Both the position numbers and the translations under genes were made by a program. From Bacilli bacterium (GTDB taxonomy: Bacteria; Bacillota_I; Bacilli_A; RF39; UBA660), in the NCBI GenBank assembly GCA_028685445.1, contig JAQUDY010000020.1:1-12133 (forward strand): a stretch of DNA of 12,133 nt. The letters are read 5' to 3'. Below are positions 6,064-12,133 of this stretch, piece after piece. The notes beneath the pieces were generated by a model that was not told the origin of the DNA, did no database searches, and worked only from the letters and a program-made list of their open reading frames with translations. Within the stretch, counting starts at the first letter, position 1. Each line of letters opens with the position of its first letter.

Positions 6064-6097
6064 AAAAACGCAAAAACAGATGTGGAGGTGCATATAT

Positions 6098-6220
6098 ATG
6101 AAAATGACATTTCAAAGAAATAACCGTAAAAAAAGTAAGAAACAAGGTTTTTTTGCTCGTAAAAAAACAAAAATATTAAAGTTACGTAGAAAAAAAGGAC
6201 GCAAAGTTCTTTCAAAATAA
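6098..6220 (+). CDS. rpmH: Ribosomal protein bL34, unusually short (40 aa)
   Basis: Small, highly basic protein of the large ribosomal subunit. It reads MKMTFQRNNRKKSKKQGFFA then RKKTKILKLRRKKGRKVLSK. Against the usual 44-residue form (from memory [21 protein letters not shown]... in B. subtilis), the N-terminal frame, the GF-x2-R core and the GRKVLS end are kept. Four residues equivalent to NGR[KL] after the TK are missing, and Arg3, Pro7 and the His before GF are replaced by Met, Arg and Gln. The start is set by a strong SD (GGAGGTG, 6084-6090) seven bases before the ATG; the ATG at 6104 is too far away. It is the first gene of the rightward group, in its conserved place next to rnpA. Confidence 0.95.
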   Translation: MKMTFQRNNRKKSKKQGFFARKKTKILKLRRKKGRKVLSK

Positions 6221-6250
6221 GCCACGAAAAAAGTGGTTTATTTATTTTAG
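6219..6250 (+). terminator. Hairpin between rpmH and rnpA, probable partial terminator
   Basis: AAGCCAC (6219-6225) pairs with GTGGTTT (6233-6239) over seven positions with one G-U pair and a GAAAAAA loop, followed by the U-rich stretch ATTTATTTT. It starts within the rpmH stop codon. As rnpA has no visible promoter of its own, some read-through is needed, so attenuation is the likely function: much L34, little RNase P protein. Confidence 0.6.
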
Positions 6251-6257
6251 GAGAAAA

Positions 6258-6575
6258 ATGAAAAAAGAATTAAGAATAAAAAACAAAATAGAGTTTGATA
6301 ATTTTGTTAAAAACACTAAGTATTTAAAAAATTCTTTTTTTGTAATTCATTATTCAAAAAAGAAGCAAGAAAAAACAAGATTTGGTATAGCCGTAGGAAA
6401 AAGTATTGGAAATGCTGTTAAAAGAAACAAATTAAAAAGAAGAACAAAAGAAATTATAAAAGAAACAATAAATCTATTTCAAAAAGACTTAGATTATATT
6501 ATAATAATAAGAAAGCGCTGTGTTGAATTAAATTATAATGAAATGAAAGAAAATTTAATTAAATTAATTAAATAG
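6258..6575 (+). CDS. rnpA: Ribonuclease P protein component
   Basis: Basic protein partner of the catalytic RNase P RNA, which removes 5' leaders from precursor tRNAs. It has 105 residues, within the family range. The family's central motif is clear (FGIAVGKSIGNAVKRNKLKRRTKEI, about residues 42-66), and the N-terminal LRIKNKIEFDNFVKN and following FFVIHYSKK segments fit the fold. An AGGAG SD lies five bases before the ATG. It is seven bases upstream of yidC and downstream of the rpmH hairpin, the usual rpmH-rnpA-yidC order. Lys content is very high, as expected. Confidence 0.97.
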   Translation: MKKELRIKNKIEFDNFVKNTKYLKNSFFVIHYSKKKQEKTRFGIAVGKSIGNAVKRNKLKRRTKEIIKETINLFQKDLDYIIIIRKRCVELNYNEMKENLIKLIK

Positions 6576-6582
6576 GTGAAAA

Positions 6583-7518
6583 ATGAAAACAAAAAGTAAA
6601 TTAGTAATATTATTATTAATCATTTCTTTTACATTAACAGGATGTACAAAATATATAAATGATAATAATAATAAAAGAATAACAAGTGAAGTTACTGGTC
6701 AAAGTATTCCATCAAATATATTATGTCAACCAACAGATGAAACTTTAAAAAAAATATATACAAAATATGAAGACCAATTACCAACTAAAATAGATAAATT
6801 ACCAAAATGTGAAAATTTAAAAATATATGATTCTAAAAATTATAGTGGATTTTGGGCTCAGATTTTCGTTTTACCTTTAGCTTGGTATATAATAAAAGTA
6901 GGTTTATTTTTTAAAAACTATGGTATTGCAGTTATGTTAGTTGGAGTTGCAATAAGAATAATACTGATGCCTTTTACAATCAAAATGATGAAACAATCTG
7001 CTAATATGAAAAAAGCTCAGCCAGAGTTATCAAATTTAGAAAAGAAATATGAAAATAAGACTGATTCAGATGCAATGATGCAAAAAAGTCAAGAAATGAT
7101 GTCAATTTATAAAAAATATAATGTTAATCCAATAGGTAGTTGTTTATTATCCTTTGTTCAATTACCGTTATTCTTAGCTTTTTTAGAAGCAATAAATAGA
7201 ATACCAGCAATTTTTGAAGCTGACCTTTGGGTATTTCAATTAGGTACAACACCTTTTAAAGGTATTAGCTCAGGTAATTATTGGTATTTATTATTAGTAT
7301 TTCTTATAATTTTAACGACATATTTATCATTTAAATATAATATGACATCGATGGGAAGTCCTGAACAAGAAAAACAAATGAAATTTATGACAAATTTTAT
7401 GCTAATATTTATATCAATAGCATCATTTAGTTTACCAACAGCTATTGCATTATATTGGTTTGTCACAAATGGATTTAGTGTTATCCAAAATTTAATTATA
7501 AAAAAAAGGAGTAATTAG
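6583..7518 (+). CDS. yidC: Membrane protein insertase YidC/Oxa1 (SpoIIIJ type), lipoprotein
   Basis: Inserts membrane proteins on its own or with SecYEG. The N-terminus is a lipoprotein signal: KTKSK, a hydrophobic core, then the lipobox LTGC with Cys21 as the lipid attachment site. An outside segment of about 65 residues (22-86) contains two further cysteines, Cys48 and Cys76. The Oxa1 domain begins near residue 89. Its first core helix carries Arg125 (GVAIRIILMP), the groove arginine essential in Gram-positive YidC. Then come a cytoplasmic helical hairpin (KKAQPELSNLEKKY... to IYKKYNVNP), NPIGSCLLSFVQLPLFLAF (183-201), and hydrophobic segments near 233-249 and 271-299. The end is basic. The 311 residues are somewhat longer than SpoIIIJ, mainly in the outside segment. 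It is followed after two bases by jag. Confidence 0.97.
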   Translation: MKTKSKLVILLLIISFTLTGCTKYINDNNNKRITSEVTGQSIPSNILCQPTDETLKKIYTKYEDQLPTKIDKLPKCENLKIYDSKNYSGFWAQIFVLPLAWYIIKVGLFFKNYGIAVMLVGVAIRIILMPFTIKMMKQSANMKKAQPELSNLEKKYENKTDSDAMMQKSQEMMSIYKKYNVNPIGSCLLSFVQLPLFLAFLEAINRIPAIFEADLWVFQLGTTPFKGISSGNYWYLLLVFLIILTTYLSFKYNMTSMGSPEQEKQMKFMTNFMLIFISIASFSLPTAIALYWFVTNGFSVIQNLIIKKRSN

Positions 7519-7520
7519 TT

Positions 7521-8132
7521 ATGGAATTGTATATTTATGAAGGAAAAGAAAAAAATAATCTATTAGAAAAAGCTCTAGATAATTTAAAATTAAACGAAGA
7601 GGATGTATTATATAAATTTGAAGAGAAAAAAAGTGGTTTGTTTAAAACAGTTCATTATAAATTATCAATTGTTAAATTAACTGTTATTCAAACATATTTA
7701 AAAGATTTTTTAATTCAATTAACCAGTGATATGGGGTTAAATGTAACTTTCGAGTCAAATATTCGAAATAAACAAATAGGAATAAAAATGTTTTCTGACA
7801 ATAATCCTATATTAATAGGTAAAAATGGACAAACACTATCGGCTTTAACTTTAATATCAAAACAAGTAATGTTCAATCAATTAGGCATGTTTCCTTATAT
7901 AAATTTAGATGTAGAAAATTATAAAGACAAACAGGTAGCGCATCTAGAAAGACTAGCAAAGAATATCGCTAGGGAAGTAAAATCAACAAAAACACAGGTT
8001 GTTATGGAAAATATGAATTCTTATGAAAGAAGAATAGTACACAATATATTGACAAATTATAAAGGAATAAAAACAGAAAGTGAAGGAATTGAACCAAATC
8101 GACATATAATTGTAAAACCAACAAAGGATTAA
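7521..8132 (+). CDS. jag: RNA-binding protein Jag/KhpB (KH and R3H domains)
   Basis: RNA-binding protein (also called KhpB or EloR) linked in Firmicutes to cell elongation and post-transcriptional control, usually with the small KH protein KhpA. Three parts are visible in 203 residues: a Jag-N domain (about 1-50) with the typical KSGLFK near 37-42; a KH domain (about 75-150) with its GxxG loop in IGKNGQTL (99-106); and a C-terminal R3H domain with RRIVH (170-174) and the later SEGIEPNRHIIVKP. The SD AGGAG overlaps the end of yidC, so the two are translationally close. A terminator overlaps its stop codon. The Jag-N to KH linker is short compared with B. subtilis and S. pneumoniae relatives, as far as I recall them. 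Confidence 0.95.
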   Translation: MELYIYEGKEKNNLLEKALDNLKLNEEDVLYKFEEKKSGLFKTVHYKLSIVKLTVIQTYLKDFLIQLTSDMGLNVTFESNIRNKQIGIKMFSDNNPILIGKNGQTLSALTLISKQVMFNQLGMFPYINLDVENYKDKQVAHLERLAKNIAREVKSTKTQVVMENMNSYERRIVHNILTNYKGIKTESEGIEPNRHIIVKPTKD

Positions 8133-8149
8133 ATTCCTTTTTTTATTTA
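8123..8149 (+). terminator. Intrinsic terminator overlapping the jag stop
   Basis: AAAGGA (8123-8128) pairs with TCCTTT (8135-8140) across a 6-nt loop that contains the jag stop codon; TTTTATTTAT follows. The stem is short, so it may be leaky. It separates the rpmH-rnpA-yidC-jag group from the next promoter. Confidence 0.6.
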
Positions 8150-8165
8150 TTAGAAAAAGAATTTA

Positions 8166-8174
8166 TGCTATAAT
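8166..8174 (+). promoter_or_regulatory. Extended -10 promoter for mnmE-mnmG-rsmG
   Basis: TG-C-TATAAT is a perfect extended -10. The -35 position (8146-8151, TTTATT) matches only three of six and falls inside the terminator U-tract. The predicted start is near 8181, so the leader would be about 12 nt and begin at the SD. Confidence 0.65.
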
Positions 8175-8192
8175 ACCAGCGAGGTGAAACCT

Positions 8193-9548
8193 ATGAATAC
8201 AACTATATGCGGAATATCAACTTCTCTTGGTGTTGGGGCTATAAGTATAATAAGAATGAGTGGTCCAGATTCTATAAAAATAATTAACAATATATTTTCT
8301 GGTAAAAATTTACTCAAAGTAGCAAGCCACACAATTCACTATGGTTTTATAATGGAAAATTCTGATAAAATAGATGAAGTTTTAGTTAGTATTATGAAAG
8401 CTCCTAAAACATACACTACAGAAGATATTGTTGAAATAAATTGTCATGGTGGTATAGCAACAACAAATAAAATATTAGAAGTTTTGTTAAATAATGGCTG
8501 TCAATTAGCAGAGCCAGGAGAATTTACTAAAAGAGCTTTTTTAAATGGGAGAATCGATCTATTAAAAGCAGAAGGAGTAGCAGACTTAATTTCAAGTGAA
8601 ACTGAAAAATCAAGAAAGCTAGCAATTAATCAAGTATCTGGATCATTATCAGAAAAAATAAATAAAATAAGAAAAGAACTTATTAATTTACAAGCAAGTA
8701 TAGAGGTTAATATAGATTATCCTGAATATGATGATATAGAAATTATTACAAATGAGTTTTTATCACCAAAATTAAAGAAAATTTCAATTAAACTAGAAGA
8801 ATTATTAAAAGATGCAAAAGACGGAAAATTGATAAAAAGTGGGATTGATGTGGCAATCATTGGAAAACCAAATGTAGGAAAAAGTAGTATTCTTAATTCT
8901 TTAATAGAGGAAAAAAAAGCTATAGTTACAAATATTCCTGGAACTACAAGAGATATAGTAGAAGGGAAAATTTCTTTAAATGGAATATTATTGAATATAA
9001 TAGATACAGCAGGGATTAGAGAAACATCCGATATTGTAGAAAAAATTGGAGTAGACAAAAGTTTAACAATAAGTAAAGAAGCGGATTTAATAATATATGT
9101 TATAGATAACACAGAAGATAATATAGAAGAAGACATTTTTTTATTATCACAAATAAAAAATAAAAATATTATAGTTTTTATAAATAAAGATGATCAACAA
9201 CAAAAAATAAAAATATCTAGATTAAAAGAATTTAACTTAATATTTGGAAATACTATAAATAACGAAGGATTAATAAAACTAAAAAAAGAAATAATAAAAC
9301 TATTTAATTTAGACCAATTAGAAAAAAAAGATTTTTCATATTTATCATCAGCACGTCAAATATCATTAGTAAGAAAAACACTTAATTTAATAAAAGAAAC
9401 TCAAAAAGCAATACAAAACAAAATATCAATAGATTTAATATCCATTGATTTAAGATTAATTTATGAAATATTAGGAGAAATTATAGGAGAAACCTATAAA
9501 GAAGACCTACTTGATGAATTATTTTCAAAATTTTGTTTAGGAAAGTAG
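8193..9548 (+). CDS. mnmE: tRNA modification GTPase MnmE (TrmE)
   Basis: Forms a complex with MnmG that adds the (carboxymethyl)aminomethyl group to C5 of the wobble uridine of several tRNAs, using a folate one-carbon unit. The 451-residue protein starts MNTTICGISTSLGVGAISII, the N-terminal folate-binding domain. The embedded GTPase domain shows G1 GKPNVGKSS (224-232), the G2 region with IPGTTRD (248-254), G3 DTAGIR (271-276) and G4 NKDD (331-334). The C-terminus ends CLGK with the conserved catalytic-type cysteine. A GTG nine bases upstream is in frame but forms part of the SD GAGGTG, so the ATG six bases after that SD is the start. It is followed after six bases by mnmG, its functional partner. 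Confidence 0.97.
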   Translation: MNTTICGISTSLGVGAISIIRMSGPDSIKIINNIFSGKNLLKVASHTIHYGFIMENSDKIDEVLVSIMKAPKTYTTEDIVEINCHGGIATTNKILEVLLNNGCQLAEPGEFTKRAFLNGRIDLLKAEGVADLISSETEKSRKLAINQVSGSLSEKINKIRKELINLQASIEVNIDYPEYDDIEIITNEFLSPKLKKISIKLEELLKDAKDGKLIKSGIDVAIIGKPNVGKSSILNSLIEEKKAIVTNIPGTTRDIVEGKISLNGILLNIIDTAGIRETSDIVEKIGVDKSLTISKEADLIIYVIDNTEDNIEEDIFLLSQIKNKNIIVFINKDDQQQKIKISRLKEFNLIFGNTINNEGLIKLKKEIIKLFNLDQLEKKDFSYLSSARQISLVRKTLNLIKETQKAIQNKISIDLISIDLRLIYEILGEIIGETYKEDLLDELFSKFCLGK

Positions 9549-9554
9549 GAAGTT

Positions 9555-11426
9555 ATGAAATATGAAATTATAGTAGTAGGTGGAGGACACGCAGGAGTAG
9601 AAGCAGCTCATGCGGCAAGTCTTCTTGGCCATAAAACAGCTTTAATAACATCAAATATAAATAATATAGCAGATATGCCCTGTAATCCATCAATAGGCGG
9701 AACTGCTAAAGGAATAGTAGTAAGAGAAATAGATGCTTTGGGTGGATTAATGGGAAAAGTAGCGGATAAAAGTCATATTCAAATTAAAATGCTTAATAAT
9801 GCTAAAGGTCCTGCAGTAAGATCTCTTCGCGCGCAAGCAGATAAAGTCATTTATCCAAAAGAAATGTTGAAAGAACTAAAAAAATTAAAAAATCTAACTA
9901 TAATAGAAGGTATGGTAGCAAATCTTCTATTAGAAAAGAATACTATAAAAGGAGTAGAATTAGAAAACAACACTAAGTTTTTATGTGATGCATTAATATT
10001 GACAACAGGGACTTATTTAAAAAGCAAAATTTTAATAGGCAATGAATCTAAAGAAGAGGGCCCACATGGAGAAAAAAGCTCAAAGTTCTTAAGTGAATCA
10101 TTAAAAAAAGCAGGTTTTGAATTATTAAGGTTAAAAACAGGAACACCTCAAAGAATAGATAAAAGTTCTATAGATTTTTCTAAATTAAAAGAAGAATATG
10201 GAGATCCAATCTTATGGACTTTCAGTTATGATTCCATACCTACATATGACCCACTTAATCAAGAAAAATGTTATACAACATATACAAATGAAAAAACACA
10301 TAAAATTATAAACGATAATTTATCAAAATCAGCTATGTATGGAGGAAAAGTAGAAGGAACAGGAACAAGATATTGTCCATCAATTGAAGATAAAATAGTA
10401 AGATTTTTTGATAAAGAAAGACATCAATTATTCTTAGAACCAGAAAGCAAGTTTTATGATGATATTTATTTACAAGGATTCTCAACAAGTATGCCATATG
10501 AGATTCAAGAAAAAATGGTTCGAAGTTTAGAAGGTTTAGAAGATGCAAAGATTTTACAATATGCATATGCAATAGAATATGATGCAATAAATCCTTTACA
10601 ATTAAAACCTACTTTAGAAACGAAAATAATATCAAAACTCTTTACTGCTGGGCAAATAAATGGCACAAGTGGTTATGAAGAAGCAGCAAGCCAAGGGTTA
10701 ATAGCAGGGATTAATGCCGCAAAAATATTAACTAACAAAGAACCAATAATTTTAAAAAGAAACGAGGCATATATAGGAGTTTTAATTGATGATTTAGTAA
10801 CTAAAGGTACTTTAGAACCATATCGTTTGTTAACATCAAGAGCAGAATTTAGATTAATTTTAAGACACGATAATGCAGATTTAAGATTAAGAGAAATTGG
10901 TTATAAGATAGGTTTGATTTCTGAGAATCAATATAAAAAATTATTAACTAAAAAAGAATTGATTCAAAATCTAACAAATGAATTAAAATTAACAAAAATT
11001 ACTCCAAACAACATCCCAATAAAAATAAAACAAAAATTAAATAATAAAGTTTTAAATACAGGATATAATTTATATGACTTTGCAAAAAGACCAGAAATTA
11101 AAATAATTGATTATTTAGAAAATAAATTAATCGATACAAATTATTCTAAAGAAATAATAGAAGCTGTAGAATTTAATATAAAATATGAAGGATATATAAA
11201 AAAAACTTATAGTGATATAGAAAAACTATTAAAATCTGAAGAAAAACAAATTCCAATAGATATAAATTATAATAAAATAAAAAATTTAGCTTTAGAAGCA
11301 CGGGAAAAACTTAATAAAATTAGACCACTAACAATTGCTCAAGCATCAAGAATAAGTGGAGTAAATCCAGTAGACATTTCATTATTAGCAATTTATTTAA
11401 AGAAAGAATATAATAAAAATGGATAA
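9555..11426 (+). CDS. mnmG: tRNA uridine 5-carboxymethylaminomethyl modification enzyme MnmG (GidA)
   Basis: FAD-dependent partner of MnmE in wobble-uridine modification. The 623 residues match the family. The N-terminal dinucleotide-binding motif is VVGGGHAGVEAAHAA (7-21), followed by the highly conserved MPCNPSIGGTAKGIVVREID (41-60). The stretch KGPAVRSLRAQADK and the later GTGTRYCPSIEDKIVRF are further family signatures. The C-terminal domain that contacts tRNA and MnmE is present and ends in RISGVNPVDISLLAIYLK. The SD AGGAAG lies only two bases before the ATG, an unusually tight spacing, but the reading frame gives the normal N-terminus. The last codons overlap the rsmG start by 8 bp. Confidence 0.98.
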   Translation: MKYEIIVVGGGHAGVEAAHAASLLGHKTALITSNINNIADMPCNPSIGGTAKGIVVREIDALGGLMGKVADKSHIQIKMLNNAKGPAVRSLRAQADKVIYPKEMLKELKKLKNLTIIEGMVANLLLEKNTIKGVELENNTKFLCDALILTTGTYLKSKILIGNESKEEGPHGEKSSKFLSESLKKAGFELLRLKTGTPQRIDKSSIDFSKLKEEYGDPILWTFSYDSIPTYDPLNQEKCYTTYTNEKTHKIINDNLSKSAMYGGKVEGTGTRYCPSIEDKIVRFFDKERHQLFLEPESKFYDDIYLQGFSTSMPYEIQEKMVRSLEGLEDAKILQYAYAIEYDAINPLQLKPTLETKIISKLFTAGQINGTSGYEEAASQGLIAGINAAKILTNKEPIILKRNEAYIGVLIDDLVTKGTLEPYRLLTSRAEFRLILRHDNADLRLREIGYKIGLISENQYKKLLTKKELIQNLTNELKLTKITPNNIPIKIKQKLNNKVLNTGYNLYDFAKRPEIKIIDYLENKLIDTNYSKEIIEAVEFNIKYEGYIKKTYSDIEKLLKSEEKQIPIDINYNKIKNLALEAREKLNKIRPLTIAQASRISGVNPVDISLLAIYLKKEYNKNG

Positions 11427-12132
11427 AAATAAATTTATAGAAGAAATAAATAAAATAAATATAAACATAAATTCACATATAGAAAAACAACTGAAAATAT
11501 ATTATGAATTTTTATTAGAATACAACGAACATACAAATTTAACAAGAATTATATCAGAAGAAGATGTTTATTTAAAGCATTATTATGACTCTTTGACTAT
11601 ATTAAAAATTGTAGATATCAAAAAAATTAAATCAATATTAGACATTGGAACTGGTGCTGGTTTTCCAGGAGTAGTTTTAAAAATATTTAATCCACATTTA
11701 GAATTAACACTTTTAGATTCAAATAAGAAAAAAACAATATTTTTAGAAGAATTAATTAAAAAATTAGAATTGGATAATGTATCTGTTATTAATGATAGAA
11801 GTGAAAAGTACATAGAAAATAAAAGAGAACAGTTTGATTTAGTTACTTCACGAGCAGTTGCAGATTTAAAAATTTTATCTGAATTATCATTACCATATGT
11901 GAAATTAAATGGTTATTTTATTCCATTAAAAGCAGATTCTAAAGAAGAATTAGATAAATCGAATTACGCTATTAATATTCTTGGAGGAGAAATAATAGAA
12001 AGTCAAAACTTTTTATTACCAATAGAAAATAGTAAGAGAATGTTAATAAAAATAAAAAAAATAAAAAAAACCCCAATTAAATATCCAAGGACGTACGACA
12101 AAATTTTAAAAAAACCATTAAAAATATACTAA
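11419..12132 (+). CDS. rsmG: 16S rRNA (guanine-N7)-methyltransferase RsmG (GidB)
   Basis: S-adenosylmethionine-dependent methyltransferase that modifies G527 (E. coli numbering) of 16S rRNA to m7G; in other bacteria its loss gives low-level streptomycin resistance. The 237 residues include the N-terminal helical segment with EYNEHTNLTRI (34-44), the SAM-binding motif ILDIGTGAGFPG (73-84), the second-strand acidic motif LLDSNKKKTIFLEEL (98-112), VTSRAVADL (142-150), and the terminal YPRTYDKILKKPL, a variant of the usual YPRKPGTPxKxPL. The start codon lies within the mnmG end (8-bp overlap), so translation is probably coupled. The gene is complete, with its TAA one base before the window end. 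In Bacilli noc or parA often follows, outside this window. Confidence 0.97.
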   Translation: MDKNKFIEEINKINININSHIEKQLKIYYEFLLEYNEHTNLTRIISEEDVYLKHYYDSLTILKIVDIKKIKSILDIGTGAGFPGVVLKIFNPHLELTLLDSNKKKTIFLEELIKKLELDNVSVINDRSEKYIENKREQFDLVTSRAVADLKILSELSLPYVKLNGYFIPLKADSKEELDKSNYAINILGGEIIESQNFLLPIENSKRMLIKIKKIKKTPIKYPRTYDKILKKPLKIY

Positions 12133-12133
12133 A

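Larger units (their letters stand above)
5787..6097. other. oriC, rpmH-dnaA intergenic part
   Basis: This 311-bp gene-free stretch separates the leftward replication genes from the rightward rpmH group. It contains the divergent dnaA and rpmH promoters, one leftward and at least five rightward DnaA-box-like 9-mers, two sets of direct repeats, and an AT-only run around 5961-5985. No box matches TTATCCACA exactly; TTATCAACA is the best form. With the boxes in the dnaA-dnaN spacer this fits a bipartite origin with dnaA in the middle. Which side holds the unwinding element cannot be decided from sequence alone. Confidence 0.85.

Noticed and set aside
6003..6215. Minus-strand 70-codon hydrophobic frame over rpmH and its promoter
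   Set aside because: Antisense to rpmH; the hydrophobic look arises from reverse-complementing Lys-rich codons.
8184..8192. GTG start giving MnmE three extra residues (MKP)
   Set aside because: The GTG is part of the SD GAGGTG; the ATG at 8193 has ideal spacing and gives the family's normal N-terminus.
4437..12132. Possible use of TGA as Trp or an emerging recoding, as none of the ten complete stop codons seen is TGA
   Set aside because: Trp is written TGG and no gene needs TGA read-through; with ten stops in an AT-rich genome the absence of TGA is not informative.

Overview
This is a bacterial chromosomal replication origin (oriC) region from a very AT-rich, low-GC Gram-positive organism. 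The probable placement is a host-associated or uncultured lineage of Bacilli or Erysipelotrichia. The evidence is the gene order dnaA-dnaN-...-recF-gyrB diverging from rpmH-rnpA-yidC-jag-mnmE-mnmG-rsmG, strong Shine-Dalgarno sites of the GGAGGTGAT type, a lipoprotein-type YidC, and a ComK-family protein, a family known from Bacillus, Listeria and Staphylococcus relatives. Tryptophan is encoded by TGG and no gene needs TGA to be read as Trp, so the standard bacterial code fits and a Mycoplasma-type code does not.

Left half, minus strand, read right to left from the origin: dnaA (5786-4437), a 117-bp spacer with two DnaA boxes and a triplet-phased TTA/TAT array, dnaN (4319-3204), a 149-codon ComK-family gene (3109-2660), recF (2558-1461), and gyrB (from 1468, overlapping the recF end by 8 bp and running off the window at base 1). 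In Bacillus subtilis the dnaN-recF gap holds the small S4-domain gene yaaA. Here that slot holds a short ComK-like regulator with its own promoter-like region and an unusual hairpin around its ribosome-binding site. A second promoter with an adjoining 11-bp dyad lies between it and recF.

Centre: 5787-6097 is the rpmH-dnaA intergenic part of oriC. It holds a leftward dnaA promoter, a rightward rpmH promoter, three tandem DnaA boxes at 11-12 bp spacing, and a 15-bp direct repeat of degenerate boxes spaced 42 bp apart. With the dnaA-dnaN spacer this resembles a bipartite oriC of the B. subtilis type.

Right half, plus strand: rpmH (an unusually short L34), a hairpin that may attenuate transcription, rnpA, yidC and jag as one tight group. 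A terminator overlapping the jag stop follows, then a fresh promoter for mnmE-mnmG-rsmG. These genes cover replication initiation and elongation (DnaA, DnaN), gap repair (RecF), supercoiling (GyrB), tRNA 5'-end maturation (RnpA), the ribosome (L34, RsmG), membrane protein insertion (YidC with the RNA-binding Jag/KhpB) and tRNA wobble-uridine modification (MnmE/MnmG).

The most notable observation is the ComK-like gene inside the replication-initiation cluster. It lacks the C-terminal tail of B. subtilis ComK, and its promoter region carries a perfect ComK-type AT-box and a tandem 10-bp repeat. No mobile element, CRISPR array, tRNA or rRNA gene is visible.
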